Of a DNA stretch of 64,000 nucleotides, positions 37,176 to 47,460 are shown one piece after another. The notes under the pieces were generated by a model. That model ran no database searches and was not told the DNA's origin. It saw only the letters and a list, made by a program, of their open reading frames with translations. Source of the DNA: Patiria pectinifera (Eukaryota > Echinodermata > Asteroidea > Valvatida > Asterinidae); NCBI GenBank assembly GCA_029964075.1, contig CM057140.1, positions 7,706,643 to 7,770,642 on the forward strand, written 5' to 3'. Position numbers and translations under genes: made by a program. How positions within the stretch are numbered: the first letter of the stretch is position 1; each line of letters starts with the position of its first letter.

Positions 37176-38375
37176 GAAATGCGAGTGACGAAAAGATCCC
37201 TTTTTTATTATTATTTTAAACTGGTAGTGATTACATTGCTGACAATTGATAATTTGCTTCTCCCACCAAAACCAAGTATAAACGCAACAAGTATTAAAAC
37301 CAAAAACCCAGCACATTATAATAGAGAGCCCTTGAAATTTGAATGCGAGTGACAAATGAAATGCGACTGACGATATCACTTTCTATTATTAAGAATGCAC
37401 AGAGAAACCCTTAGATGGTAATATTGAGGGAAGTGCATAGTATGCACTAAGTATGCATATTGTCTTAGACCTTTAAAAGGCAGGCATCATTTATGGTACC
37501 CATGATGCATTGTATCTCCATAGGAACAGTTCCAAGTTTTATTTCTATATGAACAGTCTGACCCTACACAAATAAAACTTGTAAGTTAACTGTTGAAAGT
37601 CAATTTTGGTCAAATAATTCATGCTCCTGCTCCTAAGGTTGTGAGTTCATTCAAAAAGTACATGAATGGATGAACACAATTCATTTTCAAACAACTTAAG
37701 CATGGGACTGCAGAAAGTAGAGAGCTAGTGCCTTTGCGGCTGTGGATTATTAAAAGCTTCATTTTGTTCACAACTTTATTAATTGACAAACTGAAAGGCG
37801 AGTGACGGAAATGCGAGTGACGACATTTTCCCCCTTCACATTAAAATACTTTTTTTCATGGTAATTAGTATTTTGAGCACACTGAAACGGTTTATAAAGG
37901 TTGTTTAAAAAGAATTAGCTAAGACTTGATAAGAATTGTGGAGGAAAAGCTTCATTTTGTTCATAACTTAATGAACGGACAAACTGAAATGCGAGTGACG
38001 GAAATGCGAGTGACGGCACTTTTCCCCTCTAACTTAAATACAGTTATATTGTTGAAGATATTTCTTACCCTCATTTATACCTCAGTATGGTAGGTATAAC
38101 CATTTGGTTGTGGTACATTTGGTTTGAGGAGACGTTTCAATTAAAACCAAGACAATTTTTGGCATGTCCTTTTCACAAAATGCGAGTGACGGTTTTTCCC
38201 AACAGTGCCATGCTCATATTTAGTATCATTAAATTTTCATAATTCCATAGGGTTAAAGCCTTATATAGGCTAATTGAGTATTTTCAAACCAAAAAAGAAA
38301 GAGTAGTTCTCATTTTTGTAAGAAGTACACCACTAAGATTGAAAGAGGATGCAAAAAAGTGAAATGCGAGTGACG
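37176..38375 (+). repeat. Periodic GAAATGCGAGTGACG motif array
   Basis: The 15-mer GAAATGCGAGTGACG or a close variant starts at 37176, 37341 (shortened), 37358, 37793, 37808, 37986, 38001, 38177 and 38361. It is doubled head-to-tail at 37793/37808 and 37986/38001. Spacing between clusters is about 165, 435, 193, 176 and 184 bp. Most spacers share little beyond a following TTTTCCC, but 37755-37822 and 37948-38015 share a longer block (AAGCTTCATTTTGTTCA). No protein is apparent. Confidence 0.8.
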
Positions 38376-39090
38376 CTGGAATCGCCCATTTGTATGTTTT
38401 GCTGTGATTTCCCACTTACCTATTTTTAAAGTATTTTAATATAGGCCTACTTCATGGGTAGTTACACACGTAATTACAACAGTAGAAAATCAACTACACA
38501 TATACCGTCGTTTACCCTGCCCAACCAGTGTGTTCCACTCTGTCATATCCTCTCCTTCTCCCATTACCATCAATCCTACCCGTTCTCTAGTTACTTAATG
38601 CACTGTACTTTCAAGGTTCAGTCAAAAACAAAATGACAGACTTATGCAAAAAATATTTTAAAAAATATGAGGCTTGCTCCATCCATTTCACAAAAAATAT
38701 TATAGGGATAAAGTACATGTTATTGACTATATAGTATAACTGTGAAAATGTCACGTAATATGCATGCTATTCCCAAGTTATGATTATTTTAATAAAAAGA
38801 TCACAAAATTCAGTTGTCCACCACTGATCAATTACCGTTTCTACAAACTGATGAATACCCATTAATTACTATGAAACATGGATGTTTTCCCACCTCAATG
38901 AATGAACGAAAACTTGCATAGGAAAACAGACACTTGAAAATCGCCATCAATATTGTAGCGGAAAAGAGTTGACTTCTTCCTAATATTCAATCAAAACGCA
39001 ACTGTCCATCTGAGCTGACAGTAAAAAGAATGTTTCAGTTTTGACTCAAATAATTAAAATCTCATTCATATTTGAATGCCTGTTTATAAG
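38376..39090. other. AT-rich intergenic DNA
   Basis: No gene or repeat structure recognised. Confidence 0.5.
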
Positions 39091-39095
39091 GCCGA

Positions 39096-39405
39096 ATAAA
39101 AAAACATGTTTCTCGTCCGGGTTAAAAAAAAAAGGAGGACTAGGAGGGGCTTTTTTTTTTCAAGATGGTCGCCATTTAAAACTTTTCTGCAACCGTTGGT
39201 GCTTCCACTGTTCAAGGACACTTTTAAAATGAAAGACAAGTTGGACAAGAAAACTGAACATACGGTCATTTAGAGTTGTATCGGTCACATATTTCGCAAG
39301 TATTTATTTTCCGATGAATTTGTGGACTTTTTCGGTGTGTTTTACTGCATTTTTTCAAAAAAAAGGAAGCGGGTGGGGACGAGAAACATGTGGGTTTTTT
39401 TTTAC
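39096..39405. mobile_element. MITE with ACATGTTTCTCGTCC ends
   Basis: ACATGTTTCTCGTCC at about 39104-39118 faces GGACGAGAAACATGT at about 39377-39391, each bordered outside by an A-run or T-run. Total length is about 310 bp. Target duplications are not clear because of the homopolymers. Confidence 0.65.
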
Positions 39406-39792
39406 TTCGCCTAATCTTTATTTCTCACTCAGTGCAACATTTTCCATGGAAAGCTATAAAAATAGGTTCTTTTAGTAAAATTGGCGCGCTGCTTAGGTCA
39501 GAGGTCACAATAGTCATACACAATGCTGCATGTTGCGGTTCGACTCACATAAAATTTACTTTTTTTTTTCTTTTCCCCCAGAAGTGATTTTTTTTTCCGA
39601 AATATTGTGTTTAATTAAGTCCTACTAAGCAAGTCCTACTGACAGATGAAATCAAAATCACTTTTGTCTGATTAATGGCTCCGGAGGATTTTTTTGAAGG
39701 GAAGTATAATGACCGTACCAAGCACCATTCCGTTACCAATTGACCTATCGCCGTTTGCGAGTAAGCCACTCCCAGCTACGGAAGTGTATTTA

Positions 39793-40062
39793 TACGGAAG
39801 CGTATTTAGGACATGACCAAAAAAAGAAAAATCCGGCCCTCTATTTCGCCCGGGCGGATTACTAATTCGCCCGGGCGGATAACTAATTCGCCCGGGCGAA
39901 TTACTATTTCGCCCGGGCGGATTACTATTTCGCCCGGACGGATCACTAATTTTCCCGGGCGAGTTAGTAGTTTGCCCGGGCGAATTAGTAATCCGCCCGG
40001 GCGGAATAGTAATCCGCCGCGAAATAGTAATCTGCCCGGGCGAAATAGTAATCCGCCCGCCG
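39793..40062 (+). mobile_element. Palindromic 21-bp array element, truncated copy
   Basis: The left end TACGGAAGCGTATTTAGGAC is identical to the start of the element at 40419. About eleven 21-bp units around GCCCGGGC follow; orientation switches from GGATTACTA-type to TTAGTAAT-type after about five units. The right terminal repeat is missing, so this copy is truncated or rearranged. Confidence 0.8.
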
Positions 40063-40316
40063 TGTTCACTTGTTCCGACCGTACTTAAGCTAACTCATTC
40101 GGCTCTCGCAGTGCTGGTTCGTCATACTGTGCACAAAATGAAATTCCATTTTCAGAGGGTTGCAAATGGGAATAATCCGAATAAAGTAAATTGAAAATTC
40201 GTTGGAATTAGAAGAAACAAATCAAAATTTTGAAGAGCACGATGTATGCATTTTAACGTGAACAATGCTATGCGGTGTAACGTGAAATGTTGACGCTAAA
40301 AAATACAAACTCATTG

Positions 40317-41000
40317 GTTATACATGGTATTACGCATGCCTAGGTGACGATAATGAGAACAGTGACAGTTCACGTTTAAGGGTACGGGTAAGGTAAAACA
40401 AACACCAGATTTCATAGGTACGGAAGCGTATTTAGGACATGACTGAAAATATATTTTAGGCCCACTTCTTCGCCCGAGCGGATTACTATTTCGCCCGGGA
40501 GAATTACTATTGCGCCCAGGCGGATTACTATTTCGCCCGGGTGGATTACTATTTCGCCCGGGCGGATTAGCATTTCGCCCGGGCAGATTACTATTTCGCC
40601 CGGGCGGATTACTATTCCGCTTGGGCGGATTACTAATTCGCCCGGGCAGATTACTAATTCTCCCGGCCAAGCAGACTACTAATTCGCCTGGGCGAATTAA
40701 TAATCCGTCCGGGCGAAATAGTAATTCGCCTGGGCGAATTAGTAATCCGCCCGGGCGAAATAGTAATCCGCCCGGGCGAATTAGTAATCCGCCCGGGCGA
40801 AATAATAATTCGCCCAGGCGAATTAGTAATCCGCCCGGGCGAAATAATAATTCGCCCGGGCGAATTAGTAATCCGCCCGGGTGAAATAGTAATCCGCCCG
40901 GGCGAAATAGAGGGCCGGAACATTTTTTTTGGGTCATGTCCTAAATACACTTCCGTACATAGGAGTCCAAACTTCCGTACGACACCGGTATTGTAGTTCA
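40317..41000 (+). repeat. H dispersed repeat interrupted by the palindromic array
   Basis: TGGTATTACGCATGCCTAGG, then CAGATTTCATAGG on the left of the insertion, and CATAGGAGTCCAAA on its right, match the uninterrupted copies at 11800-12010 and 16582-16735. Confidence 0.72.
40419..40957 (+). mobile_element. Palindromic 21-bp array element, complete, 539 bp
   Basis: The 25-bp inverted ends (TACGGAAGCGTATTTAGGAC and its inverse, one mismatch) are flanked by CATAGG on both sides (40413-40418 and 40958-40963). Inside are about 21 units of 21 bp, each centred on CGCCCGGGCG. About ten units read GGATTACTA and about eleven read TTAGTAAT, switching at about 40670, so the element is a near-complete palindrome made of palindromic units. 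Because 21 is a multiple of three, several frames stay open on both strands, giving artefactual RPGGLLF repeat ORFs. The 6-bp duplication fits no superfamily I can name with confidence. Confidence 0.88.
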
Positions 41001-41124
41001 TTGCATGGTGGTCACGAAGCGCCATCCACATTATTCATGCACTGAATCCAGTTCCATACCAAGTTTACACATAGGATGTACTCATTTATAACGTATAGGT
41101 CTACCAGCACTCATTTACCCCATT

Positions 41125-41200
41125 ATAACAGTCCCGAATCCTCCAATTTTGATAGGATTTTGTTCCCACACATGCCAAGGAGTCAGGATTAATTAAACGG
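41125..41200. repeat. R1-like fragment
   Basis: GTCCCGAATCCTCCAATTTT followed by AGTCAGGATTAAT; a short, diverged relative of R1. Confidence 0.4.
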
Positions 41201-41252
41201 CTTCATTATAAATATCATAACGCGTACGCGTACCGACGGCCAATAGGCCTAA

Positions 41253-41631
41253 GGCCAAAAAAAAAAAAGTCTCCGGTTTCTGGTATGGAGCTTGCCTCAA
41301 AAGTGGTGCGGCGACGCGGCTTTTTTTTTTTTTTACCCGTTTTTTTTTTTTTTTTTGGCTTCAAATGTCGGCTGATGACTGCAAATGGTGCCCGACTAAA
41401 CTTAGTGCAAATATATGGGAGTCCAGAGAGGCCACATAAATCTTATTCTCGATCATAACCCCATCTAAAAACACGTTAAAATTGTGCAGCAGCAGAATTC
41501 CAGTCAAACCAGTGAGTTTGGCGGTTTTGAAACATCATCTTGTATTGAAAAAAAACTTTTTCATTTTGCCAACGCGCATGGCTACGGCGACGCGCGCGCA
41601 TACCAGAAACCGGAGACTTTTTTTTTGGGCC
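41253..41631 (-). mobile_element. Harbinger-like MITE, copy 2
   Basis: It is the reverse of copies 1 and 3. GGCC ends with A/T runs and CTCCGGTTTCTGGTATG are flanked by TAA (41250-41252 and 41632-41634). The longer internal T-runs account for its 379-bp length. Confidence 0.87.
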
Positions 41632-41843
41632 TAATAAAATCAACTCACACTCACATCTTACACTCACATCTGTTGCATGCTTCGTACGTTCTGTACTAAA
41701 ATAATCGGCAGATGTGATCAATGTGGCGGCTATTAATTTGCATATTTAAAATCGATGGGCTTATATAGTTGAAAATGAAGCGTGTCATCACGAGTAATGA
41801 CTGAATGAGTCGATTCCGTGGAAAGAAGAAACATGCATGACTA

Positions 41844-41972
41844 ATGGCGTTATCTCGAATCATTTGTGGGTGTCTTCTGTTGTTGTTTGTGGGATTAATC
41901 TGGATACCAATTTTGTTCGTCCACAATTCTGAAAATGACGTGGACATCACAGTGCTGGCTGCTGACGTAGTT
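41844..41972 (+). CDS. Unrecognised membrane protein gene, exon 1
   Basis: This exon encodes 43 residues starting MALSRIICGCLLLLFVGLIW; the hydrophobic segment (about residues 4-25) looks like a signal peptide or signal anchor. The exon ends at GTAGTT before GTGAGTAT, phase 0, matching the phase-0 acceptor of the exon at 50497. Three tiny upstream ORFs lie in the 40 bases before the ATG. I do not recognise the family. Linking this exon to those at 50.5-51.4 kb is an inference from strand, phase and membrane character; another exon could lie between. Confidence 0.55.
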
Positions 41973-42090
41973 GTGAGTATATTATGATTGTCGCGCCTCA
42001 ATACCGGCAGTGTAGAACCGGTAACCGAAGGTTTGTTCAACGGTGGAATATTTTAATGGATAAACAAATCGTCACACAGTGACAAATTAA

Positions 42091-42597
42091 AGGGACACTA
42101 GGTCCTGGAACAGCCCAATTGGGCTACAAAACGCGCTTTGAACGAGATACTGTTAATCGGAAATAACATTTAAAAGTAGGATATAAACATCCACACAACT
42201 ATCCTTTCAAAACTGGGCGTTTCTGTGTTATTCCTGTATTATGCGTGCGAGAACGAATTTCGGGGTCCACTTTTTTGGACCCCGTAAATTCGAGCTGTTT
42301 GGACGCTAGTTGTGATTTCATTAGTAAAGTAAGCGTTTGCCTTTTGCGGACGTTGAAGAAACCACTATTTTTGCATTGATGGTGATTGGTCACCGCTCTT
42401 CCTGAGACACACGTGTATATCGTACACTGAGAATTAGAACGACACGAAAAACGTATTCGTAAACAAGCGTTTTTTCCCCGTCTTTTCTCGGGAACGGAAG
42501 ACATTAGGTTGGTTTCCTTTCAACCAGATGTTTGAAATAGGCTAAGTAAACAATCCAAAACATGAAATTTTCGGTGATTTCAGGACCAAGTGCCCCT
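42091..42597 (+). mobile_element. TTAA-flanked MITE, 507 bp
   Basis: The ends AGGGACACTAGGTCCTG and CAGGACCAAGTGCCCCT are inverted with two mismatches, flanked by TTAA (42087-42090 and 42598-42601). An internal stretch recurs inverted at 47461-47575. No transposase. Confidence 0.82.
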
Positions 42598-43432
42598 TTA
42601 AGTTGTTTGCGTAGTTCTACTTGCGCGTTGCATGTAGAGTACACTTTCAAAATTCAATCCATCTAATTTCATTTTGTTCTACAAACACGCACATGATTTC
42701 AAAATGTCTGCGCCCGGGACGGCTTCAAACATAGATATAGAACAAAAAGACTAGATCGGCAGCGCGTCCACACGCGCCTATTCACTGTGCGATAAATCTC
42801 CGCCAATTTTGTTGTCTCTCGTGGACGCGCAACAAATCCAGCCTCGACTCTAGACTTGACTCAAGTCGGAATTGCCTTAAGTCGGTATAGTAAAAAAAAA
42901 AAAAAGTAGTAAAAATCCTTTACGTTTACGTCTTTCCAGAAGCTCGACAAAAGGTATACTTCATAACTCAGCGCGCGTTCCACTTCAGTGCCGTATAACA
43001 ATGCGCACACACTGTACATTGTACAAAACGCGTACTCTACGTACACATGTGTGTGCATGTATTGCAGAGCATGTGCATACATGTACATGTGGTGCAAAAG
43101 TTAGCATCACATGAAAATAACATGTACATGTGCGTTTTTAACATGATGGTCCGGATCCGACGCATGAGGGCGCGCGTTATGTACCGTATGCGCTGTGCGT
43201 GGATTCGTAAGTGACTTCGTCATGCACGCGCACGCACCACTGATTACGAGCGCCCATTGGCTAAACACTCAAGTTGCGTTAACTTCCGGTTCCATTGGTG
43301 CCATGCTAGACCATGTACAGTAAGTTGAGATGACGTCACACTTACGAACCGGATAGGCACAGACCGAGCGCAACCCAAGACTTGGCCAAGTCTACCTCGA
43401 CTCCAGAGGGGCGCGTGCTCGTTCCTTACACT

Positions 43433-43799
43433 CATAGATATAGAATAAAAAGACTAGATCGGCAGAGCGTCCACACGCGCGGACTTTCATGGAGGGTCAC
43501 GTGCTGGAGGAAAGATACAACTAATGCGCGAAAACGTGACGAACGCAACGCCGTTTACGCACACAGTGTACCATTATCGCTAACGCGTGGGCGCATCGCG
43601 TAAATACTCGGTGCGCATTTCGGGCTTCGCGCGCGTTGAGCTTGGTCACGTGCTGGAGGAAAGATACATTTAGCTCTATTACTTTACGTTAATTAGTTGC
43701 GCGTCCACGAGGGACAACAAAAATGGCGTAGATTTATCGCACAGTGAATGGGCGCGTGTTGACGCGCTGCTGATCTAGTCTTTTTATTCTATATCTATG
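43433..43799 (+). mobile_element. hAT-like MITE (inner), 367 bp
   Basis: It belongs to the same family as the outer element: CATAGATATAGAATAAAAAG at the left and its inverse at the right. The 8-bp duplication CTTACACT is exact (43425-43432 and 43800-43807). The flanking repeat occurs without this insertion at about 45249 and 47999, where AGTGTAAGGAACGAGCACGC is continuous. Confidence 0.9.
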
Positions 43800-44113
43800 C
43801 TTACACTAATGATCGCGCAAGGCATGATGGGAAACAACATGGCGCTGCAAGATCGTACCCACGGGGCACGAGGTTGCAACAAATCAACGTAAAGTAATGG
43901 AGCTAAATGTATCTTTCCTCCAGCACGTGACCTAGCTCAACTCGCGCGAAGCTAGAAATGCGCACCGAGTATTTACGCGTGCCGCTTTTCATTTTGGCTA
44001 TGGGATAATCAGTTTATTTTCTGCAAAATAAATCTGTTTTAAGACAATTTAAGCTAAGTAGACCCTAGTCATAATCATAAGCATTCATGTTCAAGAGATA
44101 CTGATTGCATAAG

Positions 44114-44398
44114 CATGGGCGTCGCCAGGATTTTTTCTAGAGGGGGGCAAAAAAAAAATTGGCCAAAAAATGCTTGTATTTCTCAACACATTCTCGATTT
44201 ATCAGTTTTAGAGGGGGGCAGGGACATTTTGCCCCCCCTCCCCAACTCATTAAATTTACACCACTTTGTCTTCGCGCCTTTTTTTTCTTCTTTTCTTTTT
44301 CTTCCTTTTTTCTTTTCTTTTTCTTCCTTTTTTTTTGGGGGGGGGGCTTTTCCAGGGGGGGGGGGGCCCTTGCCCCCCCCCCCTTCGCGACGCCCATG
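44114..44398 (+). mobile_element. Second hAT-like MITE, 285 bp
   Basis: CATGGGCGTCGCC at the left faces GCGACGCCCATG at the right. The 8-bp duplication TGCATAAG is exact (44106-44113 and 44399-44406). The interior has long pyrimidine and G runs. It is nested in the outer element. Confidence 0.87.
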
Positions 44399-44704
44399 TG
44401 CATAAGCAACAAGGGTAGATTGGTGTTTCAACGTTATGGGAACGGTGTCATCTTATCTATTGTGTTTTTATTAGCATTGAAGGTCTCAAGTACAGTAACA
44501 GAAATAAACCGTCGCATTGTGCGCGTCAACGGCGTTGCGTTTGTCACGTCTAGCGCGCAATTTGTATCTTTCCTCCTGCACGTGACCCTCCATACAAGAC
44601 AGTCTGTGCGTGTGGACGCGCTGCCGATCTAGTCTTTTTATTCTATATCTATGGCTTCAAAGCGTCTCCGCGCGCAGCGAGGAGTTAGCGCTCTAGTAAT
44701 TTAA

Positions 44705-45300
44705 AGATATAGTCCATCATTTGTAATTTGTGCATTTTGTTCGTTTGAAGCAACAAAAGTGTTCAAAATCTAATGAAGGATACTGAACAACTAATCTGAT
44801 GAACTTTCAGCTCAGCTTCAGCTGTATATTCCGAGAAAAACAGCATTCTAGGATCTCAATTTCAAATCAAAAGATGCTGAATCATGTTTTGAATTGTTTT
44901 GATTATTGCAGCTATACGCGATGTCGCGCACTGATCCGACGAATTATAGCAACCGCGCGCGCCTGTGTGTCGTGCCAATGCTTGCGCGAGCGCATTATGG
45001 GCGCGCCCGGCGTGCAATCTTTGAAATGCCCGCGCAGTATGCTGTGAATAGACCGCTTGCAGACGCGATCGATAATTGACGCGCGAAGGTGCACGACGCC
45101 ATGTTATGGGACAAAATGTGCATGGATAGATATATACGCCTGTCCCACAACATGGCGCCGCGCGCCTTCGCGCGTCGATTATCGAACGCATCTGCAAGCG
45201 TTCTATAGCCATTCAGCGTCATTTACGTCATCATCACAGCCAGGGGTTAGTGTAAGGAACGAGCACGCGCCCCTGGAGTCGAGGCTGGGACGTATGCGAT
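44705..45300 (-). repeat. Composite CpG-rich repeat with a TTAA-type end
   Basis: AGATATAGTCCATCATTTG follows a TTAA (44701-44704). The next 220 bp match the reverse complement of the MITE at 5526-6005. The rest (CGCCCGGCGTGCAATCTTTG onward to ACGAGCACGCGCC) matches 47914-48040. A small foldback is inserted at 45052. Confidence 0.65.
45052..45204. mobile_element. 153-bp foldback insertion
   Basis: CCGCTTGCAGACGCGATCGA at the left faces TCGAACGCATCTGCAAGCG at the right, with a near-palindromic core. It is flanked by ATAG (45048-45051 and 45205-45208). The related repeat at 47941-47980 reads GCTGTGAATAGCCATTCAGC without the insert, which gives an uninterrupted reference site. Confidence 0.82.
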
Positions 45301-45534
45301 ATACGCTAGTGATGTGACGGCTTTTAATCCGCCGAAACTATGTAATAACGCCCTCTGCCGTCCAATTTCTAGTTTCGTTAACGCATTTACAAATTCGGCG
45401 ATGCTCAGATCAGCGCACCCAGCTGGCTGCAGCCAAGTAGACTTGCTTAAGTCTGGGTTTCGCTTGGTCAGTGCGGGAAACGCACGCTGTAGGTTGCGTA
45501 TTTGTATGGCCGTAAAAAATTAAAGTAACATTGA

Positions 45535-45605
45535 TTAACCCTAGTAGGGGGTGTGCAAAATCATATTGAAATTGGAGGATTCAGGACTGTTAGGGCTATT
45601 CAGTA
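45535..45605. repeat. R1-like fragment
   Basis: TTAACCCTAGTAGGG followed by ATTGGAGGATTCAGGACTGT; a short relative of R1. Confidence 0.4.
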
Positions 45606-46462
45606 TCAGATACTTATAAATTGTATTATGCAAAATTTAATACTTTGTTATGCATATTCGTGTCGAAGTTTGCTATTATTTTCTCCTCTTTTTTAATTAC
45701 AAATGCTTGTGTGCGTTGCTAAAAATAAATACAATGTATCGTGCTTATCTCAGTACAAAAAAATAAGCAATACTACATTGTACAAATACGTAGACGTTAA
45801 AAACTATTTTAAAGATATAGTTCATGGTAATGTTAAATGTTTGAATGGAGGACTTGCGAGATTTGTGTTACGATATTGTTCTTTTTATGGAGGAGAATAA
45901 TTTAGTTGGAGTACCTTTTACATGTACAGCTATAATAATGACAAGAATAATAATTTTTCCTCACGAAATTTTAAGATGTGTTTAAAGAATGACGTCAGTT
46001 ATTGCACTGTCGGATTTTTTTTTGAAGGGGGATGGGGTGGGTACGGACACGCGGTTGTGATGGAGGCGGTGGTTTTATTTCGAAAAGCATTGACGCTAAC
46101 ATCAGGTGGCGGGGGGGGGGAGGGTAGATTGCAACGGGATGGACTGATTTTAAAAGCGAAATCTAAAAGCTAATAAAAGCAAAATTGAAGTGTAGAAAAA
46201 TATTCAAACGGGAAGAAAATTTGATTTTGCAACAGGCAAACAAAACCATTATGGGTAAACAGTGGGATCTCAATCGCTCGATTTATAAACTGTTACCTCC
46301 CCCACTTTATTTAGATCTCCCATGCATGCCGCTTCAACATTTGAGATTCTGGCGCCGTTTTGAAGAGTTTGAGTTATTAGTGTTATATAGTTTTGTATTA
46401 TTAAAAAATAGGTAAATTGTAAGCGATTTTTTTTTTAGAATCACCTGCCTTTAAAAAAAAAA

Positions 46463-47060
46463 AATGTTTCACTCAGGGTCTTGACAGTGTATGGAACGAA
46501 ATTAGTAATTTCTAGTGTTTTTCAAAGAATTTCTATCACGGCCCACATTTTCTAATGGTTTATTCAGGGTCTTGATAGTGTATGAAAAAAAAACATTGGC
46601 GGCAGTGTTTTATTTAATGACGCAAATGGGGATATTGGTAGTTTCGTTGCAACGAAATTAGGAATTTCTAGTGTTTTTCAAAGAGTTTCTATCATGGCCC
46701 ACATTTTCAGATGTTTCACTCAGGGTCTTGACAGTGTATGAAAAACATTGGCAGTATAGTGTGTTATTTAATGACGCAAATGGGGATATTAGTAGTTGTT
46801 GCAACGAAATTAGGAATTTCTAGTGTTTTTTTTTAAAGAATTTCTCATCACGGCCAACATTTTCAAATGTTTCACTCATTTTCAAATGGGGATATAGTGT
46901 GTTATTATGACGCGAAATTAATGGGGATATTAGTTGTTTCTTTGCAACAGAATTAGGAATTTCCATTGTTTTTCTTAAAATTTATCACGCCTATATTTTC
47001 ACATTAATGTCTTGACGTTGTATACAAACATTGTCAGAAGTGTGTTAAGGATGTTAAGAA
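46463..47060 (+). repeat. Diverged tandem repeat, about 155-bp period
   Basis: CACTCAGGGTCTTGACAGTG recurs at about 46470, 46560, 46717 and, decayed, near 46872 and 47003. It alternates with GAATTTCTAGTGTTTTTCAA and GACGCAAATGGGGATATT. The first unit is shortened, and similarity falls toward the right. Confidence 0.72.
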
Positions 47061-47460
47061 CTGTTATTTTTTTAACGTAATTTCTTTTAACGTATATAAT
47101 TTGTCATAGAAAATGACAAAAAAATGAACTGTGTTGTACTTAGGGTTTCCCATTCTGGCTCACGTTCAAACGTAATACTCTGCGGGTTCTTGACATTGCA
47201 TTGGCAGTAATAGGGCACAAACAGGGCAATTTGTTGCAATGAAATTGCCGCAGAATTCATTCTTTTCCTTTGAAAAATGTTCAAGTTCACTCGTGGTCTA
47301 GCGTTGTAGTCAACTATACCAAGGAAGTTACCGGTAGTGGATTATATCGTAGAAGAAATAACAAGTATATTGTTAATTTTGGAATACCCGTTAGAATTAC
47401 GCTGGTGTTTTTCTTCACATTGTCTATAACTGCTTGCTGAAAAAAAACAGGTAAATTTCA

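Larger units (their letters stand above)
42730..44653 (+). mobile_element. hAT-like MITE (outer), containing two younger insertions
   Basis: The ends are CATAGATATAGAACAAAAAG and its inverse CTTTTTATTCTATATCTATG, with an exact 8-bp duplication GCTTCAAA (42722-42729 and 44654-44661). Next to the ends lies ACTAGATCGGCAGCGCGTCC. It contains a second copy of its own family (43433-43799) and an unrelated hAT-like element (44114-44398). The interior is CpG-dense. No transposase ORF. Confidence 0.85.

Noticed and set aside
40467..40915. Possible CRISPR-like array
   Set aside because: Units are contiguous 21-mers with no unique spacers and flip orientation in the middle, and the genome is eukaryotic.
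40311..40937. ORFs of 80-208 codons with RPGGLLF-type seven-residue repeats, on both strands (also 39806-40088)
   Set aside because: They arise because the 21-bp unit is a multiple of three and palindromic. Several frames are open at once, there is no start context or splice support, and the sequence is a mobile-element array.
35307..41843. A further gene between ARID1 and the plus-strand gene
   Set aside because: No frame with paired splice sites or recognisable protein was found; the region is AT-rich DNA, the 15-mer array and mobile elements.
41696..42040. 114-codon minus-strand ORF
   Set aside because: It is the antisense of exon 1 of the plus-strand gene, whose signal-like peptide and splice donor are better supported.
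44159..44632. 157-codon ORF with poly-F and poly-G/P tracts
   Set aside because: It runs through the homopolymer-rich interior of a hAT-like MITE; the composition reflects T and G runs.
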